A DNA stretch of 64,000 nt from positions 1 through 64,000 of the forward strand of contig JAUJYZ010000901.1 in NCBI GenBank assembly GCA_033675265.1. The letters are read 5' to 3'. The position numbers and the translations under genes are program-made. Positions 1-11,165 of the stretch are shown here, one piece after another (within the stretch, counting starts at the first letter, position 1; each line of letters starts with the position of its first letter). Source of the stretch: Actinostola sp. cb2023. Lineage: Eukaryota > Cnidaria > Anthozoa > Actiniaria > Actinostolidae. Below the pieces are notes generated by a model. It was given only the letters and a program-made list of their open reading frames with translations. It did no database searches and was not told the DNA's origin.

Positions 1-1278
1 TTTTGCTTTCGCTGTGTCTCCTTGTTGCGGAACTCTTCTACATTGGGCCACTTGGGTTTAAGTTGCTCTTGGAAGATTGGGATCGTTGTTCTCAGCAAGT
101 CGAGGTACAAGAGGCTTGTGGTCAGTCTCTGCATTGATAGGCTCACCAATGATGTAGTCGCTGCAATGTTCGCACATCCAAACTAGGGCCAGTGCCTCTT
201 TTTCTATTTGCGTGTACCTCGACTCTGTAAGCGTCCGAGCTCTCGATATGAATGGACTGTCTTCCATGAATTACCTTCTTGTTTCTGTAGAAGTACCGCA
301 TCCAGTCCGTGCGACGAGGCATCTGCAGATATCTTGGTTTCTTTGTTGGTATCATACAAGGCCATTATTGGAGAGTTTGCGAGACTTATCTTTGTTTCCT
401 CAAATGCACTCTGTTGGGCGGGTCCCCAACACCACTCGGTTTCCTTCTTGGCTAACTCTCTGATTGCTTGGATTTTGTTAGCTAGGTGTTCTGCGAACTT
501 TCCTAGGTGATTGACCATGCTCAAGAATGTCCTTACTTCTGGCACGTTCTTTGGTGGGGGCATGTCAATCACTGCAGATACTTTTTCTGGGTCTGGTCGT
601 ATACCTTCTGAACTTATAATGTGACCTAGGAACTTGATCTGCTTTGTGTTGAATTCACACTTTGATGAATTTAGGGTCAGCTGAGAGACGCTCTAGGACT
701 TGCTGTAATATTGTGTCATGTTGACTCTGAGTAGATGCATGTATGAGCACATCGTCAATGTTGCACTGGACTCCTTCTAGTCCCTCTAGTATCTGACTCG
801 TGGATTTCTGGAATTTCTCTGATCCAGAAGTGATACCATATGGAAGTACGTCGAAGTAGTACCGACCCCAAGGAGTGATGAACGTGGTGAGTCGTCTAAT
901 TCCTCTGCTAGAAATGTTGCGAACCCGCCAACTTTCCTAGAGTGTGATTAACTGAAGGAAGTGGGTGGTTCTCACGCTGCACGTAGTTGTTCAAGACTGA
1001 GAGGTCCACACACTCGCACTTTCCCGTTTGGGTTTGGGGTTACCACCATCAGTGCACACCATTCCTTTGGTTCGTCAACAGGAGATATCATGCCTTGTTG
1101 TATCATCCTCTCTATTTCTGCTTTAGTTTCTTTAGCTAGAGGTAATGCAACCTTTCTGGGTACTGTAATAGCATATAGCTTCGCATTGTCTTGCAATTTG
1201 ATAGCATATTCAGCCTTCTCGATCTTTGCTTTGTAATCTCCTTCAGTTATGCTGTCCACTCGGGTTTGTTAGGTTTAG
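1..1278 (-). pseudogene. Gypsy 1 pol fragment: reverse transcriptase and RNase H
   Basis: Read on the minus strand this stretch encodes the RT N-terminal region (about 1259-972), a palm segment with an N-I-D-D motif in the catalytic position (about 759-751), the RT thumb/connection (572-204) and RNase H. RNase H landmarks include A-D-A-S-S, the E of Q-I-E-K-E-A-L-A and T-D-H-K-P-L. The frame is broken at least three times, so no polymerase could be made from it. The family would use it to copy element RNA into DNA. The right limit is the BEL 3' LTR at 1279; the left limit is the window edge. Confidence 0.85.
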
Positions 1279-1363
1279 TGTAAAATACGATCGAGTTCAA
1301 CCACGTTCTTCTTTTATTGAAATGCGCATGCTCGTATACGGGTGATGTAATCACAATTTTACA
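1279..1363 (-). repeat. BEL 1 3' LTR (85 bp)
   Basis: This 85-bp segment starts TGTAAAAT and ends ATTTTACA, so it carries short inverted termini of LTR type. It is repeated at 7638-7722 with two differences (97.6% identity by eye). It sits next to a polypurine tract and at the far end of the BEL pol. Very short for a BEL LTR. Confidence 0.85.
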
Positions 1364-1376
1364 CTCCCCGGTTGAT
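1364..1376 (-). promoter_or_regulatory. BEL 1 polypurine tract
   Basis: On the minus strand the bases just before the 3' LTR read CAACCGGGGAG. The G/A-rich end is the expected primer for plus-strand DNA synthesis. Its position next to the TG start of the LTR supports the element boundary. Confidence 0.6.
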
Positions 1377-1461
1377 TCCGCTACGTGGAATCGATCTATA
1401 ACGAAACTATGAATAACAATAAAACAAAATAACAAATGCAACAATGTTCAGTGTTCAATGT

Positions 1462-4400
1462 TCATTTCTGTTCCTTTCTTCTCATTTCACCGATGACGGC
1501 GGCCTTGCGGCGACTTCTTGTAGATGTTGGCACATATACTGTCTTTTCTTCTGAATTGTCGAGTTCCTTCTTTGGTTGACTGTTTAGAGTCTTTTCTTCT
1601 AAACTTGACTTGATGTCTGTTGGAACTAATGCTTGTAGTGGTCGTTTGAGTGTGGTGGGCTTTGCTTTAGTTGTTGAATTGAGAACACGGATTTCTGCTG
1701 CACGCACCTTGCCATCCCTTCCAGGTAAAAGTTTTGCAACTACTGCTAGATTCCAGAAACATCTGGGTTTTCCTTCCTTTCTCAAAATTACGATATCTCC
1801 AACTGCAATTTCTTTGTATGAGCTTTTGTTGTAAAATTTCGCATTTTCTCTGAGACTTGTTAAATATTCATGCTTCCACTGTTGAGTGAAATGTTGAAGA
1901 ACTTGCTTGTGATGTCTTGTTCTTCTGGTGAGACTTTGGTTGGTGCTCGTGATATCAAAATGTTCTCCACTAGGCATGGGTGTTATTCTACGACCATAAA
2001 TGTGATGTGATGGCGACAATGGGTAAGAGATTCCTTCTGTATCATCATAAATGTATGTCAATGGCCTTGAGTTTACAACTCATTCAACTTCAATCAATAT
2101 GGTGCGCAATTCTTCAAAGGTCAATTGTGCTCGACCTATGGCTCGTTTCAGACAGTCCTTCGTAACTCCAATGAGCCTCTCCCAAAATCCACCCCACCAA
2201 GGTGCCTTTTCAACTATGAATTCCCATCTAACTTCTTGCTTTGAGAGGTGACCTTGGACAACTTGGGAGCGTGCAATTTTCAGAACTTCCTTTTGCTTGC
2301 CTTGAAGTTTTTGGCATTGTCTGAAATCAGTCTATATGGTAATCCTCGACGACTGGAAAATCTATGAAATGCTAACAAGAATGAATCAGCTGAACAGTCC
2401 TTGGCTAATTCAAGAGGAACTGCTCATGTAGCAGCGCATGTAAAAAGTACAATGTAAACTTTACTGCATGTCTTGTCTACCAATGTTAAGTTCGTGTTTT
2501 TTACATAGAGTGGGCCTGCATAATCAACACCAGTGTTTGAAAAGAGTGGACCATCGTCGACTCTCATCTGAGGCAAACTGGGTGGATTAGACATTGCGAA
2601 TGTTTTTCCTGAGTATCTGGTACAAACAATGCAACGTTTTATGAGGCCTTTGACCAGTGCTCTTCCTCGTGGAACCCAGTACTTCTCTCGAAGCGTAGTT
2701 AAAGTGACCCTACCCCACTGTGATTTACTCGATGGTGGACTTCCTTTACAATCAGCCTTGTGAAGAGGTGCTTTGTTGGTAATAGGACTGGGTTGTTGGT
2801 TGAAGATGAAACACTTGAATTGTCTAATCGTCCCTTACATCTGAGAATGCCAGACTCATCTAAGAATAATCTAAATTGTCGTATTAATGGGACAGATGAG
2901 GTGGAGACTTCACTGTCATTGTCTAATGCTTCTATCTCCTTACTGAATGAATCTGATTGTATTGATAATATCCACTGCAACTTGGCATGTTGGATCTCGT
3001 CAGCTGTAGGTGTTTGTTCTGTGGCTTGATTTCCGTCACACTTTTGTGACTTGCTTTTCATTTTACTCTTTAAGTTGCTAATAAATCTTAGAACGTAAGC
3101 TGTTACTCTCAACAAACGGCTAAGGCTGCTAAACTTCTGACAGGTTACAACCTTGTCAACACGTTGAACTGCAATGGCATTTGACGGTACTCCCCGGGTA
3201 TTCATGAAAATATGAGTAGTATGTACTAGAAACTCGACAGTCTCGTTCATAGTTTCTTGGTCATTCTTGATTTAATTCGTACTATCGATAGGCCACTCAC
3301 TTTGCAGTTGTTGAAGAAACTTGAGGGCCATTCCACCAAGTTGTAAGGTAAGTTGATGTGACTGGATTCCTCTGGATGGAAGATCTGCTGGATTTAAATG
3401 TCCAGGGCAGTGTCGCCACGAGTCTGTTGCAGTGAGTTTGTGAATTTCGTTGATTCTATGTTGAACATACTGCTTCCAGTGCTTCTGATTTGAAATCCAA
3501 CATAGTACCGTCATGGAGTCAGTCCAACAATGGATGCTACTAATTGAGATCTTCCCTTTCATAGCATTTTGCACAGAGTTTATCAAACGAGATAGCAATA
3601 AGGCTCCTAAGAGCTCTAAACGAGGTATAGTTTGCTGTTTTAATGGAGCTACACGGGCTCTAGAGCACAACAGAGTAATCTGATCTTTACATGATCGTCG
3701 TAAACGACTCTTAGATAAACAAGTGCTGTGTAAGCCTTGGCACTAGCGTCACAAAATCCATGAAGTTCTATCTGCTTGCTTTGACTTTGTGTAGAAAAAT
3801 AACATCTGGGAACACGTAAGTTATGAAGCTGTTCAAGTCCATTGACGAGTGACTTCCATTTTTCTTTGAGTTCTTCTGAAAGTTCCTCATCCCAACTCCG
3901 CTTATCGATGCACAGAATTTGGAAAACTATCTTGAGGTTGATGGTAAATGGAGTGATGAGTCCCAACGGGTCAAATATTCGTGCATATAGCTGTAGGAAG
4001 GAACGCTTAGTAGGTTTCAGTGATTGAGCATAGTTGATTAAATCTGTAAATTCATAAAGAAACATGTCAGCTTGTGTGTCCCAGTTGACGCCTAAGATTT
4101 TAACAACACTGTCACTGCTAGTAACGAATGAGTTCAACGTGCACTTGGTATACGATTGATCATCTTCTGAAACTAAATGTCCAGGTTGGACACAGTCTAC
4201 TACGTTTTGTTCTGGATCAACAGTGCGATCGTTTTCCAGGATACGCTCACGTAGTTCGGTTGAATTCGAAACCCATTTCCTGAGATTAAATCCTCCTTCC
4301 TTCGTGATTCTTCTTGACGTTTCATATATACTGAATGCTTCGGTCACTGTTTCAGCACCTGTTGTTAAATCATCTACATACAGATCTTCTTTCATTGTTT

Positions 4401-5814
4401 TAACAATTTCAGAGTTGACTTCTGTATAGTGCGACAGATGATGCAAAATTGTTGCTCCTAATTAGCCACTACCAAATCGAGCAGGGGACTGGGGATGAGT
4501 TTATTAAAATTAATGTAACTACGAAATTAAGTTTATGACATTGAAACAGCATGTTGAAATTAGTATCTGTGCAAAGTTTGATGTGATTTGAGCGAATTCT
4601 GTCGGAATTATAAACTTTTGAAATTGTGTTGTCCATCCAAAATTTTACAGTGAATGTATGGTTTGGATGGACAACGTCAAAAAATTACAGAGTTTGTATG
4701 GGAAAATTGTCATCTTTGGTGCCCTCTAGCATCGTCAATATTAAGCCGAAGTGCACCAAACTTTCCAGACTAGCTAAGTTTGATGTGCTCTCTCAGAAAA
4801 TGATGCCCATTTTTACTAGTATCAAATTGAATTCGTTTTACGGACTTGGTACCAGTCCCCTGCTCGTTTTGGTAATGGCTGATATGGCGGGGCTTGGTTT
4901 CAACCCAAAAGAGAAGTGTACAACATCGATATTCTACTAACTTTGGATTTTCATCCTGTAAGTTTTCAAGCCATAAGAATCTTAAGGTGTCACGATCCGT
5001 GGGATCAATTCCCACCATGAGAAATTCCTTTTCAGTGTCCGCTACAATAGCGATAGGATGCAGTCTAAACCGTAGTAAAATGTCAAAAAGAAGTGGCATC
5101 AAATTAGGACCTTGTTGTAAACAACTGTTGATAGATCGAAACCATGTCTTCGTTTAAATGTGCCGAGCCATCAAATACAATTCTTAACTTAGTAGTACTT
5201 CTGTCTTCTCTAATAACAGCGTAATGTGGCATGTAGTGAATGTTTGTAGTTTGTTCATTCTTATTTTCGTCAACACGTTCAATTATACCTGATTGCAACT
5301 GTTTTTGTATTATCGAGTCGTACTTAGTAGCCGAGTTTAAATCTCTCTTATGTCGTTTATGCAAGTACATGAGTCTGTTACGGCACATGTCATAATGATC
5401 AGGTAGTCGATTGTTATCTGGTTTCCATGGCAAATTCACAGAATACCTTGTTCCATCGTGCCTTATTTTGCCTAGGAACTCTTCATGCTCTATTACATCG
5501 GGATTGTCATCCAAGATGTCATAGATTCCTATGGTCTCAGTTTGCCAAAACGTTTTCAGTTGCTCAGTCAGATCATCCTTGCAAGGGACATCTGTCGACA
5601 TATCTATGATTAAATTGGTCACAGTGTTGTTGCATCCACCTTTGGACTCGTTGCTTTCAGCTGGTCCAGACAGTATCCATCCCAGTTCACTCTCAACAGC
5701 TACAGGACCCTTTTCTTCTTTGATGACATTTCCTGTGATAAACCGCCAATAATAATCTGATCCTATCAGGATATCAATAGGCTTGTTGTTGTAACTGGGA
5801 TCGTCTTTTAACTC
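1462..5814 (-). pseudogene. BEL 1 Pol: RT, RNase H and integrase, fragmented
   Basis: Pieces in order on the minus strand: protease end and RT start (5814-5104); RT fingers (5102-4881); RT palm and connection (4463-3649) with Y-V-D-D intact; RNase H (3670-3272); integrase N-terminal region (3250-2699); and the integrase C-terminal/DUF5641-like region (2061-1462). The integrase core between about 2700 and 2060 is recognisable only in broken frames. Breaks include a one-base slip near 5130, the inverted-repeat insertion at 4464-4880, a slip near 3660 and another near 3260. The family functions are cDNA synthesis and integration; this copy cannot make them. Confidence 0.88.
4464..4880. mobile_element. 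Inverted-repeat (MITE-like) element inside BEL 1 RT
   Basis: The 29-bp termini at 4464-4492 and 4852-4880 are inverted copies matching at 27 of 29 positions and contain CGAGCAGGGGACTGG. The 417-bp element splits the BEL RT: the coding frame stops making sense at 4880 and resumes at 4463. The interior holds a second stem with 11-bp arms (4628-4638 and 4665-4675). No ORF of note. No clean target duplication was found, so the superfamily is undecided. Confidence 0.85.
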
Positions 5815-7602
5815 TTAGCCATGTAGATGTGGATATTGTTGTATCTCCACAGACATTGGTAACTTTGAACAAATAATTGGGAACGTTAAGGCACTAATAT
5901 GTATCTCTGTTCCTGTTTTCTTGCTTAATGACAATTTGACGAAGTCACATTTTTGTCGTCGATGCGAATTATCTCCAAACGTGTTGAGATTCAATGTTTC
6001 TGTTTTGGTAGATTTGAGATTCAGTTTGTCTTTCAGTTCTTGAGTAATGTAGGACCGTTGGCTACCACTATCGAATAATACTTTCACCACAACAGGTTCA
6101 CTCCCATTATCAGATCGCGCATATGCTATGGCAGTTTGTAGTAAGACACAATTTGATTCAGCTAAAACGTTGAAAGTAGTAGTTTCAGATAACGAGCCTT
6201 GCGACTCTGGATTCACCGTCCCTCCCCTCGCCCCTTCCCGGGGTGGAAGGGAGTCGCTAGTAGACCTTGCTCCGCTAGTTGCACCTTTATCAGACGATAT
6301 ATTATTCACACGATTACAGATGGATTGATGATGTCTACCATCACATTTTCGACAATTTGTATTACGGTTACACGCATTGGCACGATGGCCTCTCTCTAAG
6401 CAAACAAAACAACGATGCTCTTTCATAAGAATTTCTTTCCGTTTGTTGATGTTGGTAACTCTTTCACACGATGCTGAGAAATGTTGTTGACTACAAAATG
6501 CACAGTTCACTACCATCGTATTGTTTGTGTCAACCTTTGTCATGAATGATGCTGTTGTCGAGTACGATTGCTGTTGACGAGCTGGAGTAAATTTCTTATC
6601 ACTTGATGGCTTTCGAAAGTCGTTACCGACACTCTCGTTGGTCTTGACCTTCACACTGATTTCACGTGCTTCAACTTCGAACTGCAGTAAATCCAAAATC
6701 TCGTCAAGTTCCCAGACTGGTTTCTTTGTTTTGCGTGTAATGATTAGTCGAATTTCTGAAGGCAATTTTGACATTATGATCGGTATTAACAAGCTTCCGT
6801 ATTGGTACGAATCGACTCCAAGAGCCTTTAGTCCTCTCACGTGAATATTGAGTTGATCGAAAATGTATCTGAGCTGTCTGACACTTTCCGCCGACTGACA
6901 TTCGGGTAACTTCAAAATCTCGTCTATGTGTGCTGTGATAACAAGTTGAGGTCTGCCGTATCGATCTTTCAAAATTGTTACTGCAGTTTGGTAATTTGAA
7001 GAAGTAAGCGGTAATCCTTGAATTGCTCGTAAAGCTTCTCCTTCAAGCAAAGATTTTAGATAATTGAACTTATCTATCTGTGAGATCTCCACGTTGTTAT
7101 GCACCGACGACTCGAACGAGTCCCAAAATGAACTCCATTTTGTCACTTCGCCTTTAAAATGTGGTAACTGTAGCTTAGGTAATCTTGCCCATGCTCCTGA
7201 CTGGTCTGACGTGTAGCTTTGATCAGCACCTTCAAATGAGAAATTAAATACACCTTGATTTCGAGTGTTCCTTCGAGGAGACTGGTTTTCACGTTCGCAG
7301 ATCAGACGAGACATGCGAAGTGTCACGTCTGATATTTTGGTGTTAATCTCTGACGAATTTTCGACTTCTTTCTCGATATCTGCTAGCCTTGCTAGTTGTA
7401 GTATGTCTTGATCCAATCTTTCGAGTAATTTACGTTTGCCATCCAATTCTAAACTCAAAGTTTCAAGACGATGTACATCGGTGTCACCGATACGACCTTT
7501 TGACAGAATTAACTCTGCTTCTTTTACAATTTTTGTGACTACTCCACGGTTTGACCCACGAATTTGTACGATTCTTTCTAAATCACCTGACTTGGTTGTC
7601 AT
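5815..7602 (-). CDS. BEL 1 Gag-protease polyprotein (595 codons)
   Basis: The ATG at 7602 lies about 35 bp after the 5' LTR and is the first in frame. The protein has a charged N-terminal region, the BEL Gag domain (hydrophobic motif P-H-F-K-G then W-x-x-F-W-x-x-F near residues 150-165), three zinc-knuckle-like clusters (roughly residues 365-430) and an aspartic protease with F-D-S-G-S-Q near residue 515. Gag packages element RNA; the protease processes the polyprotein. It ends at a TAA (5815-5817), after which the same frame stays open for another 64 codons, so the TAA is probably a point mutation inside a longer Gag-Pro-Pol frame. The next broken pieces of pol follow directly. Confidence 0.9.
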   Translation of the reverse strand: MTTKSGDLERIVQIRGSNRGVVTKIVKEAELILSKGRIGDTDVHRLETLSLELDGKRKLLERLDQDILQLARLADIEKEVENSSEINTKISDVTLRMSRLICERENQSPRRNTRNQGVFNFSFEGADQSYTSDQSGAWARLPKLQLPHFKGEVTKWSSFWDSFESSVHNNVEISQIDKFNYLKSLLEGEALRAIQGLPLTSSNYQTAVTILKDRYGRPQLVITAHIDEILKLPECQSAESVRQLRYIFDQLNIHVRGLKALGVDSYQYGSLLIPIIMSKLPSEIRLIITRKTKKPVWELDEILDLLQFEVEAREISVKVKTNESVGNDFRKPSSDKKFTPARQQQSYSTTASFMTKVDTNNTMVVNCAFCSQQHFSASCERVTNINKRKEILMKEHRCFVCLERGHRANACNRNTNCRKCDGRHHQSICNRVNNISSDKGATSGARSTSDSLPPREGARGGTVNPESQGSLSETTTFNVLAESNCVLLQTAIAYARSDNGSEPVVVKVLFDSGSQRSYITQELKDKLNLKSTKTETLNLNTFGDNSHRRQKCDFVKLSLSKKTGTEIHISALTFPIICSKLPMSVEIQQYPHLHG

Positions 7603-7620
7603 ATTTACACTTATTTACGT

Positions 7621-7637
7621 TAAATTCGGGTTAACCA
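7621..7637 (-). promoter_or_regulatory. BEL 1 primer-binding site
   Basis: Read on the minus strand the bases right after the 5' LTR are TGGTTAACCCGAATTTA. A TGG start is expected for pairing with the CCA end of a primer tRNA. I cannot name the tRNA from sequence alone. Confidence 0.65.
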
Positions 7638-7722
7638 TGTAAAATACGATCGAGTTCAACCACGTTCTTCTTTTATTGAAATGCGCATGCTCGTATACGG
7701 GTGACGTAATCAGAATTTTACA
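7638..7722 (-). repeat. BEL 1 5' LTR (85 bp)
   Basis: Second copy of the 85-bp terminal repeat. It differs from 1279-1363 at two sites: T to C in the GTGAT/GTGAC block and C to G near the end. In element orientation it is followed at once by a TGG-starting primer-binding site, and the Gag start lies only about 35 bp further on. Confidence 0.85.
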
Positions 7723-8997
7723 TTCAGACTTTCTGCATCTCGTCTGCCAAGCAGTGGTCTCTCTAAACCTCGCACTACGTAGATTTCTTCCTGAGTTGCT
7801 TTCTTGTCAGTCGACATTTTCCTAAGCACTTCATCTTGTAGTTGCAAGGACCAAGCAGGACTTTGTTTGTGCATTGGAGGAGTTTCTTTACTTGAATACT
7901 CTTGTAAGTACTCTCTGGGATGACTAACATCTGCTCCATTGTCTAGCTTAAACTTAGCTCTGCTCTTGGCCTGTTTTCAAGCTAGCTACCCATGGTTGTG
8001 ATCCACTTTGGACTGTGTCTATCACTGTTACTTCACCCATGAAGAATGAATGTGAGTCATCCTCATCCCTTACTTCATGTACTTGATGTGTGCCTTTGCT
8101 TCTACATGCTCGAGACCAGTGTCCCTTTTTGTTGCATTTGTGGCGTGCATCCATTCGTGCTGGGCATTGCTTTTGTGGATGTAGTTCTCCCAGACATCTT
8201 GAGCAGTTCGTTTGGTTCTGTTGTTTGGTTTTTTGATCCGAGCTGCTCGGTTTTCGTTTGAAAATCTGTTTCTGCTTTTGTGGCTGAGATTTGATTAGGG
8301 TATCAATCTTGATAGCCGATTCACCAGTACCATGTACTGTTCCTTGTTGACTCTTAACCATCTGCTTTACCTGTTCAGTTGCTGTCTCTAATGTGAGTTT
8401 TGGGTCCAGTTGCATTCTCTCTGACAGTCTTCTATCCTTGATACCCACTACAATTCGGTCACGGATCAACTCATCTTTTAGTCCTTGAAATTCACAATGT
8501 TCTTCAAGCTTATGCAAATCAGTGATGAATAGACTAATAGCTGATATCGAAGTTACACTCCAATGACTCTGAACAACGGTTTCAAGTCGAGACTATCGGG
8601 TCAAAACAAAAACTTGACACGATAGTCTCGACTTGGAACCGTTGTTCAGGGTAGTCATTGGAGTGTAACTTCGATATCAGCTATTGACTCATTATCTGCT
8701 TGAATTCTGGAGTTAAATCTTGTTCTCTCGAAGATGACGTTCTTTATTACTACAAAGTAAGAGTCTAATTTATCTTTCACTACGTTGTAGTCTTGGCTTT
8801 CATCTAGATTTAGAGTGAACGAAGCGAATATGTTGTCAGCTTGTTCACCCATGGTATAAATCAGCGTGTTTACCTGATTTACTCCACTTTTCTTGTCGAG
8901 ACCAGTAGCTTTTCGAAATCGCTCAAAGCGTCTAACCCACTTAGGCCATTCTTCAGCTTTGAAAGAAAATTTCTCTGGTGGAGATACTTGATAACTT
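7723..8997 (-). pseudogene. Gypsy 1 Gag with CCHC knuckle, broken by a foldback element
   Basis: Minus-strand Gag (capsid/nucleocapsid). The N-terminal part (about 8997-8690) has the Gypsy capsid pattern with a W-x-x-W-x-x-R-F motif. The C-terminal part (8517-7954) ends in cysteine/histidine clusters of nucleocapsid type (C-x2-C-x4-H-x4-C near 8230-8195, followed by C-x3-K-K-G-H-x4-C). A start codon is not clear: the protein reads open to about 8997. A 150-bp foldback interrupts it at 8536-8685, and the reading frame differs on the two sides. Downstream sequence to 7723 resembles the start of the protease region. Confidence 0.8.
8536..8685. mobile_element. 150-bp foldback element in Gypsy 1 gag
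   Basis: Nearly the whole 150 bp is a palindrome with arms of about 65-70 bp (AATAGCTGATATCG at one end and its complement at the other) and a short A-rich loop around 8605. GACT flanks both sides (8532-8535 and 8686-8689), consistent with a 4-bp target duplication. It interrupts the Gag frame. Non-coding; its mobilising enzyme is unknown. Confidence 0.85.
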
Positions 8998-9859
8998 GCG
9001 ATTGAAATCTATAAATGAACTGTATGGGAGCTTAGCATATGCACATATAATAACGTGATATTGAGGTTACGCATGATGTCGAGGTTACACAACAAAGACG
9101 AGAGACCAGAGTGTGTTAATATAAAGAATGATATTATTGTAATCCTTGCACTCTAGAAGATTATACTTGTTCAGTATGTAGACTGATTGTTATTTCGTCT
9201 TTTCAAGTAGTTATTTTTGGTTTGAAGTCCAAGTTTATGCGTTTTTTGGGGTGTTTCTTGGTATTGCAGTCTGCATTGTATTCTTGGTTAGGTTTCTTTG
9301 TATGCAGAGTATTGTTTTGGTTCAAGTTCATTCTTCTCGTCCTTTGTGTTCATTGTCTAACGGTATCTGTAACACCAAGAAACCTCCATTTTTTTTAATT
9401 GGTGAGAACGATGACTGGAACGATGGCGGCCGCCGGGAAGGCAACGGATGTATTCAGGCGACAAAATTATAAATTTCGGTTTACCGGGAAGATAGAATAC
9501 ATATTCTGAGTTCGCTGGACATCTAGCTCTGGAGTACCAAAGGAGGATTCAAAGGAGGTAAGAAAGCAAGCCGAACGTTTGACACCAAACTGACTTCACT
9601 CGAATTATTATGTTCTCAAAGAAGAAACTGACAAGCCGTCAATACTGTATTATTCATTCGAGTTCATGTATACGATGAAAAGCTATTGCACAAACAACTG
9701 TCACATGGTATGAGTTTTAGAAGTCAGTTTGCCACACAACGCCAAAGAGAACTGACAATTAAGACCTAGAGACAAGACCTTGAGTTTGAAAACGTGAATT
9801 CGCGATTTTGACTTTTACACGGGAATCTCCGATTATCTTGTGCAGTTCTTATTGAGTTC
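8998..9859. other. No gene seen; may include the Gypsy 1 leader/LTR
   Basis: Between the Gypsy 1 gag and the next Gypsy fragment I find no coding region or clear repeat. The part next to gag could be the Gypsy 1 leader and 5' LTR, but without the other LTR in the window this cannot be confirmed. Confidence 0.5.
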
Positions 9860-11165
9860 TTATTGTAGAGTCTTACAATTAAAGGAAACACGAGTACTGA
9901 TGTTATTATTGTGCTCTAGGATATCTGAGTCGATGTGTTTCCTTTTTGGGATTTCTCTTACCATCATTGGTTCCTTTTGTTGTTTCTTTTGCTGTCTGAA
10001 GCAGTTACCGATCATCTCAGCTATGTCATTGGCCATGCTTGAGTTTCTGGCCCTGGACTTACTTTTCTCGATCCCGAAATGGCCACTGTGAATTCGCTGC
10101 AAGATGTCCAGTCGCCACTGTGAGGGTATGACTAAACGATGGTCTTTCATTATGATACCACCTAGCGACTTGATATGAACTGGTACATCGCATTTATGTT
10201 GAGGCCATCCTTCTCGAACTAACTTACCCAAGGATTGCATCCCTTCATCTTCGCTAGTAATCTTCCGAAGCTGTATGAGTTTACTATCTGAGATCGGCAG
10301 ATCCTTGATGACACTATCATATTTTCCATGTCTTCATGCATGTCATTTGTTTGGGGTATATTATCATTATCCTAGGCCCGACACAATGTGTCTGCAATAT
10401 ACAGGTACTTACCTGGAACATACCTAACACTGGTCTTGTATTTCTGGAGGCGTAGTCTCATCCTCTGTAGTCAGCTGGGAGGAGGTACTTTATGTAGGGG
10501 TTGATGAAAAATCGATTCCAGGGGTGTGTGATCAGTCATCTCATCGATTTCAGCCCCATAAGTGTACATATTGAACCTCTCACACCCAAATACAACAGCC
10601 AATAGTTCCTTTTCGATTTGGGCATAGTTTTGCTCGGCACTAATCATGGATCTAGAGGCGTATGCAACCGACTGTTCATTTTGCAATAGGCAAGCACCCA
10701 ACCCGCTTTTTGAGGCATCCACCTGTAGAGTGCTATGTAAGTTTATGTCATAAAATCTGAGGACAGGTTTGCTGGTGAGTAAATCTTTTAATTTGGCAAC
10801 ACAGCATCGTGCTCTGGGTACCATGAACAAGCTGTGTCCTTTTTTAGCAGGGCCCTCAAAGGTGCAATTACTTCTGACATGTTGGGGATATACTTAGACA
10901 AATAATCAATCATCCCTAGTAGTCTTTGTAAGTCTTTCTTACTTTCTGGAGTAGGCATGTCAAAAACCTGACTGACTTACTATCTCCCCCATGTAGCTTA
11001 CCTGATTCACTCGATATTTTATCTTGTCCTTGTTGAACTTTACATTTCTTTCCCTAGCCCTTTCAAGGGTTTTGAGTAGGGCTCTGTCATGTTCAGCTTC
11101 AGTTTTCCCCACGACGATGATGTCATCATAGATCGGTAACACATCCTCTATGTCCCCGAAGTGCT
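9860..11165 (-). pseudogene. Gypsy 2 pol fragment (RT, RNase H, integrase zinc domain)
   Basis: A second, different minus-strand Gypsy pol. The RT palm has D-D-I-I-V (about 11142-11100) and K-F-N-K-D-K downstream. RNase H (10830-10471) shows Q-V-D-A-S-K-S-G-L-G-A, Q-I-E-K-E-L-L-A and M-T-D-H-T-P-L (the usual T-D-H-K-P-L is altered). The integrase zinc domain (10240-9860) has H-S-G-H-F-G. Frames are broken between each block. Both ends are truncated and no LTR is visible. It is preserved only as a fossil segment. Confidence 0.85.

Larger units (their letters stand above)
1279..7722 (-). mobile_element. BEL/Pao element 1, complete with both (very short) LTRs
   Basis: A 6,444-bp BEL/Pao LTR retrotransposon on the minus strand, inserted into Gypsy 1. 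Order in its own direction: 85-bp LTR, primer-binding site, Gag-protease, RT, RNase H, integrase zinc domain, integrase C-terminal region (DUF5641-like), polypurine tract, 85-bp LTR. The five bases outside the ends are TTTAG (1274-1278) and TTCAG (7723-7727), a 4/5 match to a 5-bp target duplication. A 417-bp inverted-repeat element (4464-4880) is nested in the RT. The copy is inactive through an in-frame stop and several frameshifts. Confidence 0.92.
1..8997 (-). mobile_element. Gypsy element 1 (Ty3/Gypsy), split by a nested BEL element
   Basis: Two halves of one minus-strand Ty3/Gypsy element lie on either side of a 6.4-kb BEL insertion: gag with a zinc knuckle on the right (7723-8997) and RT plus RNase H on the left (1-1278). 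The end of the protease region, translated just right of the insertion, leads into the RT linker translated just left of it, apart from one small frame slip. The integrase and 3' LTR would lie beyond the left window edge. I could not place the 5' LTR. The whole copy is decayed. The split is seen directly; the continuity of the halves is inferred from family architecture. Confidence 0.85.
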
